Positions 8,728 through 17,801 of a stretch of 64,000 nucleotides of DNA are shown in pieces. The notes beneath the pieces are model-generated. The model was not told the DNA's origin. It searched no databases and saw nothing but the letters and a program-made list of their open reading frames with translations. The translations under genes and the position numbers were made by a program. The DNA is taken from the NCBI RefSeq assembly GCF_017592555.1, contig NZ_JAGFNS010000005.1:1-64000 (forward strand), given 5' to 3'. Each line of letters opens with the position of its first letter. Position 1 is the first letter of the stretch. The DNA comes from Actinoplanes flavus. Its GTDB lineage: Bacteria; Actinomycetota; Actinomycetes; Mycobacteriales; Micromonosporaceae.

Positions 8728-9704
8728 CCGGTCACCTCGCCCGGCGCCGGGGTCGGCAGGTTCGGCCCGGGCACCGCGATGGTCTCGTTCCCCTGGAGGC
8801 CCTTCTTGATCTCGATGACCTTGCCGTCCGAGATGCCCAGCGTCACGTCGATCGTCTTGCGCCGCCGCTCCTCGCCGATGACCAGGTCGACCTTGCCCTT
8901 GCCCTGCGAACCGGCGACCGCCTCGACCGGCAGGACGAGCGCGTCCTCGGACCGGCCGGTGATCACGTCGAGGGTGACGTCCGAGCCGTTGATCAACTTG
9001 ATCTTCGCCGGGGCGACACAGACCACCTGGAGACCGGTCGGCTCGGAACCGGTCGCGCCACCCGCGTCGGGCGCCGGCTCCTCCTTGGCCACCGGGGGCG
9101 CCGACGGGTTCGCGGCCGGCTGCGTGGTCGGATCCGGCTCGGGCTCCGGCAGCGTCCCGGCCGGCAGCGCCGCGATCGTGCCGATCGGCTTGCAGCTGAA
9201 CGGCCCCGGACCGTTCTTGATCTGCGCCTTGATCGACTTCACGGCGCCGGAGATCCGGTACGCCTGCGCGCTGTCGATGTCGGCCACGATGCCGTAGCCG
9301 ACATGCTTCGCCGAGATGATCGGCATGCCCTTCGACACCGGCGACTTGTCGGCCATCAGCCGCCCGGCCATGATCGAGCCCTCCGGGATGTACACCCGGC
9401 GCGGGGCGCCCCCGTCCCACACCGACGCCACCCAGGTGTCCCGCACCACCGGCACGGTCGTCGGCTGCCGGTCGGTGAACCGGAGCTCGCCCTCGGCCGG
9501 CGCGACGATCCCGAAAGTCGGGTTGATGGTCACCTTCCCGGCCAGGCTGATCTGGTTCACCAGATCCTGCCGCGTCGGCTGAACGGTGGTGAGCACGGTC
9601 CCGCGGGCCTCGAGCTCCGGAGTCTGCGCCTGCTCGCCCTCCGACGTACAGCCACCCAGGAGCACCACGACAGCCGAGGCCATCACGCACACACGTCTCT
9701 TCAC
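8724..9704 (-). CDS. HlyD/MacA-like membrane-fusion lipoprotein
   Basis: A 326-residue protein with a signal peptide and lipobox LLGGC (Cys 19). The body has the strand pattern of periplasmic adaptor proteins: LAGKVTINPTFGIVAPAEGELRFT at the start of the lipoyl-like half, a Pro/Glu-rich linker near residues 185-225, and a C-terminal beta domain (VLPVEAVAGSQGKGKVDLVIGEE). It is the first gene of the adaptor-ATPase-permease operon. In organisms without an outer membrane such adaptors probably gate or feed the permease. A large inverted repeat lies just upstream. Confidence 0.85.
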   Translation of the reverse strand: MKRRVCVMASAVVVLLGGCTSEGEQAQTPELEARGTVLTTVQPTRQDLVNQISLAGKVTINPTFGIVAPAEGELRFTDRQPTTVPVVRDTWVASVWDGGAPRRVYIPEGSIMAGRLMADKSPVSKGMPIISAKHVGYGIVADIDSAQAYRISGAVKSIKAQIKNGPGPFSCKPIGTIAALPAGTLPEPEPDPTTQPAANPSAPPVAKEEPAPDAGGATGSEPTGLQVVCVAPAKIKLINGSDVTLDVITGRSEDALVLPVEAVAGSQGKGKVDLVIGEERRRKTIDVTLGISDGKVIEIKKGLQGNETIAVPGPNLPTPAPGEVTG

Positions 9705-9715
9705 CCGGTTCCCCG

Positions 9716-9754
9716 ATCACCTTCGATAGCGGACATACCGGCATCGAAGGTGAT
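9716..9754. promoter_or_regulatory. 12-bp inverted repeat upstream of the MacAB-like operon
   Basis: Perfect arms ATCACCTTCGAT (9716-9727) and ATCGAAGGTGAT (9743-9754) are separated by 15 bases. The element starts 11 bases upstream of the adaptor start codon, so it is either an operator overlapping the promoter or a leader hairpin. No dedicated regulator is adjacent. Confidence 0.6.
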
Positions 9755-9961
9755 GCCTCCCGACCCCGGCGCGACGGAACGGTACATGACCGTCGCAAGC
9801 CAGGGCGAGTCCATGAGTCCCGGTATTCGAGACGCCACGATGAGTCATCGCCGGGTGTGCGACATCTGTTGCTGTGCGGCAGCTGTGAGTGATCGACAGG
9901 CCGTGTGCCCGACAGCCCTTCCCCGGCCGGCCTCGTGGGTCATCGGCGGGCCGGGACCGGC

Positions 9962-10198
9962 TCAGTCCCCGCGGTATCCGTGTGCCGCGAGCACCGTCAG
10001 CAGCCTCTCGTCGAACGCCGTCTCGTCCCCGTCACGCCACCGGTGCCCGCCGGGGCACTCCCAGTTGGGTGGTTGCCGGGGCATGACACAGCCACCGAGG
10101 GCCAGCTCTCCGCTGCGCGCGGCCGCGAGCGCCTCCGGCATCGGAAGACCGAAGATCAGCGGCACCCCGGCCACACCGCATTCGGGACACGAACTCAC
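9962..10198 (-). CDS. small zinc-ribbon-like hypothetical protein
   Basis: A 78-residue protein with four Cys and one His placed as in a zinc ribbon: SSCPECG at the N-terminus, then GGCVMPRQPPNWECPGGHRWR. The CPECG and ECPGGH knuckles suggest one bound zinc. Similar small proteins are common in actinobacteria but I know no function. It lies alone between the efflux operon and the phosphoesterase. Confidence 0.75.
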   Translation of the reverse strand: MSSCPECGVAGVPLIFGLPMPEALAAARSGELALGGCVMPRQPPNWECPGGHRWRDGDETAFDERLLTVLAAHGYRGD

Positions 10199-10474
10199 TC
10201 CCGCACCGTACCCGCGACCTCGCCCACCACACCCGGGTCTTCCGCCTCGGCTACGCCTTCGCCTCCACCCCGGTCACCCCGGTCGTTCCCCTTCCGCCCT
10301 TTCCCGGTACGCCTACGCGCCCCGCGTCGTGCAGCCGGCGACCTGACTGCCACGCGCGCCCGCGACGTCCGGCGCGGGCCTCGCGGGCGTGCCCGGCAGG
10401 CGGGTCGCCACCGGCACGATGGGGGGCGCGTAGGCGTACAAAAGCAAGAAAGAGGCGAAGCGGAGCGAGCCGGG

Positions 10475-11242
10475 TCAGGTCAGACGGGTGACCAGGATGC
10501 GGCCGCCCTCGAAGACGCCGCCGTCGACGGCGATGACCCGGCCGCCGGTGTAGCGGTGGGCGGAGAGGGCCTGGGCCGGGGTGAGGCCGAAGTGGCTGAG
10601 CAGCGTGCTGTGGCCGTGCACGATGGTGGAGCCGCCGTAGGCGGACAGCAGCTTGTCGACGGCGGCGGGGGAGCCGAGGTCGCCGCGGCCGCAGAAGCGG
10701 GACCACAGGTGCAGCCAGATGTACGGGTCGCTGCTGGCCAGGGCGCCGGTCACGTGCTCGTTGACGGCGGTGCGGGTGGCGCCGAACTCGAGGTACGCGG
10801 TGCTGTCGCAGTGTGCCAGCAGGTGATCGTCGGCGACGGTCAGCGCCGGGAGGGTGGCCAGCCAAGCCAGGTGGTCGGGGGTGAGGCCGCGCAGATCGTT
10901 CTCGCGGCCGCCGTAGAGGCGCCAGGCCCCGTAGTAGCCGCCCTGCGACGGTGCCCATCCCGGCACCGGATCGGTGCCGAAGCGGTGTGCGGCCAGCAGG
11001 AAGATCTCGTGGTTGCCGAGCAGCGCCCGGACGTTGCCGCCGGACTGGACGTTCAGGCGGCGGATGTCGTCGACGATGCCGAGGCCGTCGGGGCCGCGGT
11101 CGAAGTAGTCGCCGAGCAGCCACAGCCGGGCGTCCGCGCCGCACCAGTCGCCGGCCGCGTCGATCAGGCCGGCTTCGTGCAGGGCGTCGCGGAACTCGGT
11201 TCGGTGTCCGTGCATGTCACTGGCGGCGAAGAGAGGCGGCAC
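10475..11242 (-). CDS. calcineurin-like metallophosphoesterase
   Basis: A 255-residue phosphoesterase of the Ser/Thr phosphatase-like (ApaH/PrpE) group. The metal-binding motifs are all present: ASDMHGH (D-x-H), LLGDYFDRGPDG (GD-x-x-DRG), LLGNHE (GNHE), and the late His residues in LLAHCDS and STIVHGHSTL. The substrate could be a phosphoprotein or a dinucleotide polyphosphate. It has its own transcription unit; the upstream gap to the GGDEF-EAL gene is 43 bp. Confidence 0.9.
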   Translation of the reverse strand: MPPLFAASDMHGHRTEFRDALHEAGLIDAAGDWCGADARLWLLGDYFDRGPDGLGIVDDIRRLNVQSGGNVRALLGNHEIFLLAAHRFGTDPVPGWAPSQGGYYGAWRLYGGRENDLRGLTPDHLAWLATLPALTVADDHLLAHCDSTAYLEFGATRTAVNEHVTGALASSDPYIWLHLWSRFCGRGDLGSPAAVDKLLSAYGGSTIVHGHSTLLSHFGLTPAQALSAHRYTGGRVIAVDGGVFEGGRILVTRLT

Positions 11243-11285
11243 GGGCGAGGACTATAGCCCTGTCATGTGTCGGTGGTGTTGAGAT

Positions 11286-13508
11286 TCATGCCGTCAGCAT
11301 GGGGGCGTTGAGCAGGGCGTCGATGCCTTCGGCCGGGATCGGGCGGGCGAAGTGGTAGCCCTGGGCGTACCGGTAGCCGAGCGCGTACAGCCGGTCCGCC
11401 TGGTCCTGGGTCTCCACGCCCTCGGCCACGGCGCGCAGGCCGAGCGTCGACGCGATGGTGCTCAGCGACGAGGCGATCGCCTCCTGCTCGGCGGTGCCGT
11501 TGAGGTCGTCGATGAACGACTTGTCCACCTTGAGGGTGGTGACCGGGCAGGTCCGCAGCAGGGTGAGCGAGCTGTGCCCGGTGCCGAAGTCGTCCAGTGC
11601 CAGGCCGACGCCGAGTTCGCGGAGCTCGCGGACGGTCTCCATGGCCGCGCCACCGGCGAACACCGCGGTCTCGGTGATCTCGATGGTGATCCGGTCCGGG
11701 GCGAGCCCGTGCCGGGACAGGGCGCCGGCGACCATGCCCGGCAGATCCGGGTCGAGCAGCTGCCGGGCCGAGACGTTGATGTTGACGCGTGGGCCGGCGG
11801 CGCCGTAGCGCAGCTGCCAGACGGCGGCGTCGGCGCACGCGGTGTCGAGGATCCAGGCGCCCAGGTCGATGATCAGGCCACTGTGCTCGGCGACCGGGAT
11901 GAACTCGGCCGGTGAGATCACCGGCTGGTCGTCGGGCTGCCACCGGATCAGCGCCTCGACACCGGTGACCGCGCCGCTGGGCAGTTCCACGATCGGCTGG
12001 TAGAGCAGCCGGAACTCGCCCCGCCGGAGGCCACCGCGCAGGGCGGCGGCCAGTTCGGCGTGGTGCTGGGCGGTGGCGTCGAGGGCGCCGCTGTGCTCGC
12101 GGGCCCGGTCCGTGCCGGTGTACTTGGCCGCCTGCAGGGCCACCTCGGCGCGGCGCAGCAGGTCCGGTACGGCGTCCCCGGCGCCGGTGGCCACCCCGGA
12201 CGTGACGGTGACCAGCAGATCCCGGTCGTCCACCCGCAGCGGGACGCGGAACGCGTCCACCAGGGTGTTGGCGAGGCCGGCGTCGATGCCGGGCATCAGG
12301 ATCCCGAACTCGTCGCCGAGCAGCCGGGCCACCACCACGGCGTCACCGGCGACCGCGGAGACCCGTTGGGCGGCGGCGCGCAGCAGGACGTCGCCGGTGT
12401 CGTCGCCGAGCTGGTCGTTGAGCGCCGCGAACCCGTCCAGGTCGCAGACCGCGACGGTGGCCGGTGCGGTGCGCGCCGACAGGGTGGCGGTGAACAGCCG
12501 CCGGTTCGGCAGGCCGGTCAGGTCGTCGTGCTGGGCCTGGTCCTCCAGCCGGTCGAGCAGCACCGCGTTGTCGAGCAGCGCGACGAGCTGCCGGATCATC
12601 ACGAGGACGGTCAGCGCCACGGAGCCGCCGGCCAGTCGGGGCGGCAGGAATCCGGTGCGCAGCGTGACGGCGATCAGCATGACGACGACCACCGCGACCG
12701 CGATGTACGGGACGAGGCTGATCCGGCGTGTGGCGGTCCGGGGCCCGCTCGTCAGGGTCCGGGTCTGGATCCAGGCGGCCAGCGTGAACAGGAAACCGGC
12801 GATCGGCACCGTGATGACGGTGCCGCTCAGATGCGACCAGCGTTCCAGGGTGGGCCAGAGCAGCCAGCCGGCCGGGCCGAGCAAACCGATCGGGGCGACC
12901 GCCCACAGTGCCGGAGCGAGGACCGGGCCGGCGCCGGTGACACCCACCTTGAGCACCATGACGATCGTCGACGACGCGACCACTATCACGCTGACCAGGA
13001 GCGTGCTGATCGGGCTGCCGGCGTCGTCATGGGTGGTGCGCCACAGGAAATGGGTGAGGACGACCGCGGCGGCCACCCCGACGATCGCGACGTCCAGGAA
13101 GTTCGCGAGAGCGGCCCGCCAGGTGCGGCGGGTCGTCGGCAGCCGGAAGACCGCCAGCATGGCGTAGCCGGCCGCCGCGGCGAGCAGGGCCGCCGTGACC
13201 GGGCTCATCGGCATCAGGTCGGCGCCGAGGACCACCTGGTCGACGACCTGCGTGCCGATGCCGGCGAGCAGTAGCGAGCAGGAGATCGAGAATCGCCGCC
13301 AGAGGACGCGGACCGGCCCCGTTCCGGCGGCCGCGGCGACCCGGCAGGCCGCGATCGCGGTACCGATACCGCCGGCGGCGGCGGGCCAGAGCAGCCATGA
13401 CGGCACCGGCCGGAGCATGCCGACGGCGCCGAGCATGATGGCGGCCAGCACCCAGGCCGCCGCACACACGACCAGCCCGGTGGCGGTGCGCACGGATGGT
13501 TTCGTCAC
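11286..13508 (-). CDS. membrane GGDEF-EAL cyclic di-GMP protein with altered GGDEF motif
   Basis: A 740-residue protein. The first 310 residues hold eight or more hydrophobic segments and form a membrane sensor of unknown type. The GGDEF domain spans about 325-480 and keeps HDDLTGLPNRRLF, but its signature reads LGDEF (397-401) instead of GGDEF. The EAL domain spans about 485-735 and has VEAL, NINVSARQL, ITIEITETA, DDFGTG, KVDKSFI and EGVET, so all phosphodiesterase residues appear intact. It most likely degrades cyclic di-GMP; synthesis by the GGDEF half is doubtful. GTG or ATG near 13508 gives a membrane start. Confidence 0.92.
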   Translation of the reverse strand: MTKPSVRTATGLVVCAAAWVLAAIMLGAVGMLRPVPSWLLWPAAAGGIGTAIAACRVAAAAGTGPVRVLWRRFSISCSLLLAGIGTQVVDQVVLGADLMPMSPVTAALLAAAAGYAMLAVFRLPTTRRTWRAALANFLDVAIVGVAAAVVLTHFLWRTTHDDAGSPISTLLVSVIVVASSTIVMVLKVGVTGAGPVLAPALWAVAPIGLLGPAGWLLWPTLERWSHLSGTVITVPIAGFLFTLAAWIQTRTLTSGPRTATRRISLVPYIAVAVVVVMLIAVTLRTGFLPPRLAGGSVALTVLVMIRQLVALLDNAVLLDRLEDQAQHDDLTGLPNRRLFTATLSARTAPATVAVCDLDGFAALNDQLGDDTGDVLLRAAAQRVSAVAGDAVVVARLLGDEFGILMPGIDAGLANTLVDAFRVPLRVDDRDLLVTVTSGVATGAGDAVPDLLRRAEVALQAAKYTGTDRAREHSGALDATAQHHAELAAALRGGLRRGEFRLLYQPIVELPSGAVTGVEALIRWQPDDQPVISPAEFIPVAEHSGLIIDLGAWILDTACADAAVWQLRYGAAGPRVNINVSARQLLDPDLPGMVAGALSRHGLAPDRITIEITETAVFAGGAAMETVRELRELGVGLALDDFGTGHSSLTLLRTCPVTTLKVDKSFIDDLNGTAEQEAIASSLSTIASTLGLRAVAEGVETQDQADRLYALGYRYAQGYHFARPIPAEGIDALLNAPMLTA

Positions 13509-13544
13509 GGGCGCTCGATCGGCGGCCGCGTGCCGCCGGGTGAG

Positions 13545-14882
13545 TCAATCGCCGGAGAGCAAACCTTTTTGCACCTTTCCCATGGCGTTGCGGGGCAGTT
13601 CGGCGACGTGCCGCACCCGGCGGGGCCGTTTGTGGGCGGCCAGGCGTTCGGCGACGAAGGCGATCAGCTCCGGCTCGGCGACCGGATCACCGACGACGTA
13701 CGCGGTGATCTGCTCGCCCAGGTCGGCGTGCGGGGTGCCGACCACCGCGGCCTCCCGTACCGCCGGGTGCAGCAGCAGGGCGTCCTCCACCTCGCCGGCG
13801 CCGACCCGGTAGCCGCCGGTCTTGATCAGGTCGGTGGAGGCGCGGCCGACGATGCGGTGCCAGCCGTCGGGGCCGATCGTCGCCACGTCACCGGTCGGGA
13901 ACCAGCCGTCGGCCAGGTCCGGGGCCCCAACGCCACCGTCGCGCAGATAACCGTCGAGCAGGGTCGGGCCGGTCACCTGGAGGTGGCCGATGGTCTCACC
14001 GTCGGCGGGCAGCGGGGCGCCGGACTCGTCGACCAGCCGGGTCGCGACCCCGGGCAGGGGAGTGCCCACCCGGCCGGGACGGCGTTCGCCGTCGGCGCGG
14101 GCGCTCACCGTGATCAGGGTTTCGGTCATGCCGTACCGCTCGACCGGGGACTGCCCGGTGAGCGTGGCGAGACCGTCGAAGACCGAGGGCGGGAGTGGCG
14201 CGCTGCCGGAGACCAGCAGGCGGGCGCGTCGCAGGGCCGTCGCCGCCGTGGGGTCGGCGGCGATTCGGGACCAGACGGTGGGTACGCCGAAGTACATGGT
14301 TCCGGCCGCGGCCGCGTAGTTCGCCGGGGTGGGACGGCCGGTGTGGATCAGGCGGCATCCCAGGCGCAGCGGTCCCAGGACGCCGAGGACCAGACCGTGG
14401 ACGTGGTAGAGCGGCAGGCCGTGGACGAGGGTGTCGCCGGCGGTCCACTGCCAGGCCTCGGCCAGGGCGTCGAGGTCGGCGGCGATGGCAGCTTCGGAGA
14501 TCACCACGCCTTTGGGAGCGCCGGTGGTGCCGCTGGTGTAGAGGACGAGCGCGGCGGCAAAGTCCGACTTTTCCGGGTTTAGCCCGATGAAATCGGGCAG
14601 GATGATCGCTGCTCGCGAGTCGTCCAGAATGTGCCGCCGTTCCAGCACGCCCGCGTCCGGTGGGATCGGCACGATCGGCACCCCCGCCAGCAGCGCCCCG
14701 GTCACCGCCACGATCGTCGACAGGCTCGGCGTCGCGTCCACCGCCACGATCGGCGCCCCGGCGATCTCGGCGGCCACCCGCCCGGCCCGGGCCAGAAGGT
14801 CGTGCCGGGACAGCGACCCGTCCGGCGCGGTCACCGCCGCTTCCATGTCGGCGGCGTCGTGCAGTGCGGTGAGCAGCGGCAT
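13545..14882 (-). CDS. acyl-CoA synthetase (MatB-like AMP-binding enzyme)
   Basis: The 445-residue ANL-superfamily enzyme activates a carboxylic acid as acyl-AMP and transfers it to CoA. The P-loop LVLYTSGTTGAPKGVV, the A5 motif VERYGMTETL, the A7 motif GWFPTGDVATIGPDGW and the C-terminal catalytic Lys in PRNAMGKVQK are present. The short length and the GLPLYHVHGLVLG segment resemble malonyl-CoA synthetase MatB, but the substrate is uncertain. It is divergent from the ABC exporter at 15005. Confidence 0.88.
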   Translation of the reverse strand: MPLLTALHDAADMEAAVTAPDGSLSRHDLLARAGRVAAEIAGAPIVAVDATPSLSTIVAVTGALLAGVPIVPIPPDAGVLERRHILDDSRAAIILPDFIGLNPEKSDFAAALVLYTSGTTGAPKGVVISEAAIAADLDALAEAWQWTAGDTLVHGLPLYHVHGLVLGVLGPLRLGCRLIHTGRPTPANYAAAAGTMYFGVPTVWSRIAADPTAATALRRARLLVSGSAPLPPSVFDGLATLTGQSPVERYGMTETLITVSARADGERRPGRVGTPLPGVATRLVDESGAPLPADGETIGHLQVTGPTLLDGYLRDGGVGAPDLADGWFPTGDVATIGPDGWHRIVGRASTDLIKTGGYRVGAGEVEDALLLHPAVREAAVVGTPHADLGEQITAYVVGDPVAEPELIAFVAERLAAHKRPRRVRHVAELPRNAMGKVQKGLLSGD

Positions 14883-15004
14883 GACCGGATCCTACGAAAG
14901 TGCGACGGCTCGCCCCTTGCCGCGCCTGGCATCGGGCGCCGGCGTTGTCGCTGTCCGAAACGTCTGCCTACGGTCGGAATCTCCCTGGTGAGAGGGGCGG
15001 TGGG

Positions 15005-16765
15005 ATGGCTGACCTGGCCCGGTGGCGGGATCTGCGCCGGCTGGCTCGCGGCTATCGCGGGCGCATCCTCGCGGCGGCGGCACTCAGCCTGTTCGGAACC
15101 CTGCTGGCACTCACCCAGCCGCTGCTGGCCCGGATCGCGGTCGACGGCGCCGCGGCTGGCCGGCTGCCGTGGCCGGTGATCGGCGCACTGGCCGCCCTGT
15201 TCGCGGCACAGGCCAGCGCCCTGGCCCTGGCCCGGTACGTCCAGGCGCACACCGGCGAGACGATGACCCGCGACCTGCGCCGGGACGTGACCGGTCACCT
15301 GCTGCGGGTGCGGCTGTCGGTGCTGGAGCGCGGGCGTACCGGGGATCTGATCGCCCGCGCCTGCGGTGACACGGCCGCCGTGAAGACGCTCATCGCGCAG
15401 AGCCTCGGCACCGGCCTGGCCGGGCTGATCGGCCTGATCGCGGCGGTCGGCGTGCTGGCCTGGCTGGACCCGTGGCTGCTGGCCGCCGTGGTGGTGCTGT
15501 TCGGCGGCTCGTTCGGGGCGCTGCTGGCGGTGGTACGCCGGGTGCGGATCGCGTCGCGCAGCGCCCAGTCCGCCGAGGGGGTGCTGCTGTCCGACCTGGA
15601 ACGCGTCCTCGGCGGCATCCGGGTGGTGCGGGCCTGCCGGGCGGAACGGGCCGAAGCCGACCGGCTGGACTCGTCGGCCCGGCGGGCCTACCTGGCGAAC
15701 CTGCGGATGGCCGGCATGGTCGCCCTCAGCGGCCCGGCCAACGACCTGGCGGTCAGCGGCGCGTTCCTGGCGGTCCTGCTGGTCGGCGCCTCCCGCGTGT
15801 CGTCCGGCGCGATGACCCTCGGTGAACTCGTCGGCTTCACCCTGGCGATGACCTACCTGGCGGCGCCCGTCTACGAGATCTTCCAGGCGGTGAGCGCCGT
15901 CCAGCAGGGCTCCGGCGCGCTGCACCGGATCAACGAGGTGCTGTCGCTGCCGGTGGAGGGCGACCGCCCGATCGCGGTGGCCCGGGTCGACGGCGCGTCC
16001 CGCCGGCCCACGCCGGTCCTGGAGTTCCGCGACGTCTGGTTCGGCTACGAACCCGACCGCCCGGTGCTGCGCGGCATCGACTTCACCATCCCGTCCCGCG
16101 GCCAGACCGCCCTGGTCGGCCCGTCCGGCGCCGGCAAGTCGACGATCTTCGCCCTGGCCGAACGCTTCTACGACCCCGACCGTGGCACGGTCCTGCTGAA
16201 CGGCCGCGACGCCCGCTGGACCCGGTACGCCCACCACCGCGCCACGGTCGGCCTGGTCGAGCAGGACTGCCCCCTGCTGGCCGGCACCCTCCGCGAGAAC
16301 CTCCTCTACGGCACCGCCCGGCCCGACGACCACGAACTGCGCCGCGTCCTCGCGATGACCGGCCTGCTCCCGGTGGTCGCCGCCCTCCCACAGGGCCTGG
16401 ACACCCCGGTAGGCGAACGCGGCCGCCGCCTCTCCGGAGGCCAGCGCCAGCGCGTCGCGATCGCCCGCTGCCTGCTCTCCCGCCCCGAACTGATCCTCCT
16501 GGACGAACCCACCGCCCACCTGGACCCCGACAGCGAACGAGCCCTGACCGCCACCCTCCGCGAAGTCTCCACGGTCTGCTCACTCATGGTGATCGCCCAC
16601 CGCTCCACCACCATCCGCTCCGCCGACCAGATCCTGGTCATCGACGCAGGAGTGGTCACAGCCACAGGAACACACAGTGAGTTGTCGCGCTCCGACCCTT
16701 ACTACCGCTCCCTAGCAGATCAAACCCCATCAATCGTACGAATTACGCCGTCCCCTCTCCTATGA
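15005..16765 (+). CDS. ABC exporter with fused membrane and ATPase domains
   Basis: A 586-residue half-transporter of the MsbA/MDR type. Six membrane helices lie in residues 20-310, followed by the nucleotide-binding domain with Walker A GPSGAGKST, the Q-loop GLVEQDCPLLAGT, the signature LSGGQRQRVAIARCLL, Walker B LILLDEPTAHLD and the H-loop IAHRST. It should work as a homodimer and export lipids, drugs or peptides. ATG 15005 is preceded by a GAGAGGGG stretch. Downstream is the repeat-rich region, so it is probably monocistronic. Confidence 0.92.
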   Translation: MADLARWRDLRRLARGYRGRILAAAALSLFGTLLALTQPLLARIAVDGAAAGRLPWPVIGALAALFAAQASALALARYVQAHTGETMTRDLRRDVTGHLLRVRLSVLERGRTGDLIARACGDTAAVKTLIAQSLGTGLAGLIGLIAAVGVLAWLDPWLLAAVVVLFGGSFGALLAVVRRVRIASRSAQSAEGVLLSDLERVLGGIRVVRACRAERAEADRLDSSARRAYLANLRMAGMVALSGPANDLAVSGAFLAVLLVGASRVSSGAMTLGELVGFTLAMTYLAAPVYEIFQAVSAVQQGSGALHRINEVLSLPVEGDRPIAVARVDGASRRPTPVLEFRDVWFGYEPDRPVLRGIDFTIPSRGQTALVGPSGAGKSTIFALAERFYDPDRGTVLLNGRDARWTRYAHHRATVGLVEQDCPLLAGTLRENLLYGTARPDDHELRRVLAMTGLLPVVAALPQGLDTPVGERGRRLSGGQRQRVAIARCLLSRPELILLDEPTAHLDPDSERALTATLREVSTVCSLMVIAHRSTTIRSADQILVIDAGVVTATGTHSELSRSDPYYRSLADQTPSIVRITPSPLL

Positions 16766-16859
16766 CCGCTCCGCCGTCCCCCGCGACCCAGCGGCAACTC
16801 CAGCCTGTGCCGCCCCCGCCGGGCTGAGCTGCCCACTCACCCTCTCCCACACCCGCGCG

Positions 16860-17130
16860 CCTCCCTCAGTCGCCCACCACAGCCCGGTCCGGGTTGCCCG
16901 CTCTCTCTCCCGCACCCGCGCGCCTCCCTCAGCCGCTCACCACAGGCCGGTCCGGGTTGCCCGTTCCCTCTTCCGCGCCCGCGTGCCTCCCTCGGTCGCT
17001 CACCACAGGCCGGTCCGGGTTGCCCGCTCTCTCTTCCGCACCGGTGTGCCCCCTCGGCCGTCTGTTGCAGTTCAGGCTGGCCTGTCCGCGCGCGCGCCCT
17101 CTTGGCCCGTTGTCGCGGGTGGGGCCGGGT
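16860..17130. repeat. 63-bp tandem repeat (three clear plus decayed copies)
   Basis: Units begin at 16860, 16923 and 16986 with CCTCCCTC and share CACCACAG and GGTCCGGGTTGCCCG. Diverged copies continue at about 17049 and 17110. The period is exactly 63 bp, so all six frames stay in step and long spurious open frames arise on both strands. I see no gene here. Confidence 0.85.
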
Positions 17131-17204
17131 TGTCTGCTCACCCTCGCCGGCGCCCGCACCCCCAAACCAACCCTCACCACCCGCCACCGGACCAGCTGCC
17201 TGCA

Positions 17205-17534
17205 CCCATCGTTGGCCAGCGTCCGCACCGTGAGTGCTTACCGCTTCGGTGGCCTGATCGGTTGCCCGAGCCCATCGTTGGCCAGCGTCCGCACTGCGAG
17301 TGCTTACCGCTTCGGCGGCCTGATCGGTTGCCCGAGCCCATCGTTGGCCAGCGTCCGCACTGCGAGTGCTTACCGCTTCGGCGGCCTGATCGGTTGCCCA
17401 TACCCACCGCTGACCAGCGCCCACATCGCGAACGCTCACCACCTCGGCCACCCGATCAGCCGCCCACACCCACCCCGGCCAGCGCACACAGCGCCACCGA
17501 CCACTCACACCACCAGGCCCACCACTCCGGCGAC
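17205..17534. repeat. 66-bp tandem repeat, five copies
   Basis: Copies start at 17205, 17271, 17337, 17403 and 17469. The first three are nearly identical (differing at a few bases), and the last two are diverged but keep the exact 66-bp spacing. Each unit contains ATCGTTGGCCAGCG, GAGTGCTTACCGCTTCGG and TGATCGGTTGCCC. The GGTTGCCCG core resembles part of the preceding 63-bp family, so the whole 16.86-17.53 kb block may be one old minisatellite. There are no unique spacers, so it is not a CRISPR array. Confidence 0.9.
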
Positions 17535-17689
17535 CCGATCAGCCACACAGTCACACAGCCCACCCGCGCCGACATCACCTGCCAATCCGACACCCGGCCA
17601 GCGGTACTCCAATGCTCACCGCCACAGCAGCCCGACCGGCCCGGACCGGTTGGGATCAGATGAACCACGTATGCATCCCGCCGCCGAGA
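17535..17689. other. spacer without recognisable gene
   Basis: GC-rich sequence between the 66-bp repeats and the AT-richer promoter-like patch. Open frames across it are extensions of those created by the repeats, and I support none of them. Confidence 0.5.
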
Positions 17690-17801
17690 AACGTGGCGAG
17701 AATTGTGACAACAATTTTCACAGTTCACGTCTGCCAGATTGGCATGATCGACTTCTTGTGCGGTCTTACACTTTCCCTTCCGGGTGCAGGACAATTTTCA
17801 T
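17690..17801 (+). promoter_or_regulatory. AT-richer upstream region with palindrome
   Basis: This stretch is clearly AT-richer than its surroundings and lies directly upstream of the repeat-protein gene. It contains the inverted repeat AATTGT (17701-17706) / ACAATT (17711-17716) with a 4-base centre, and further TTCACAGTTCACG and TTGTGCGGTCTTACAC segments that could hold promoter elements. Its role as promoter and operator is inference. Confidence 0.5.

Noticed and set aside
17205..17534. 66-bp repeats as a CRISPR array
   Set aside because: The whole 66-bp unit is repeated without unique spacers, and no cas gene is near.
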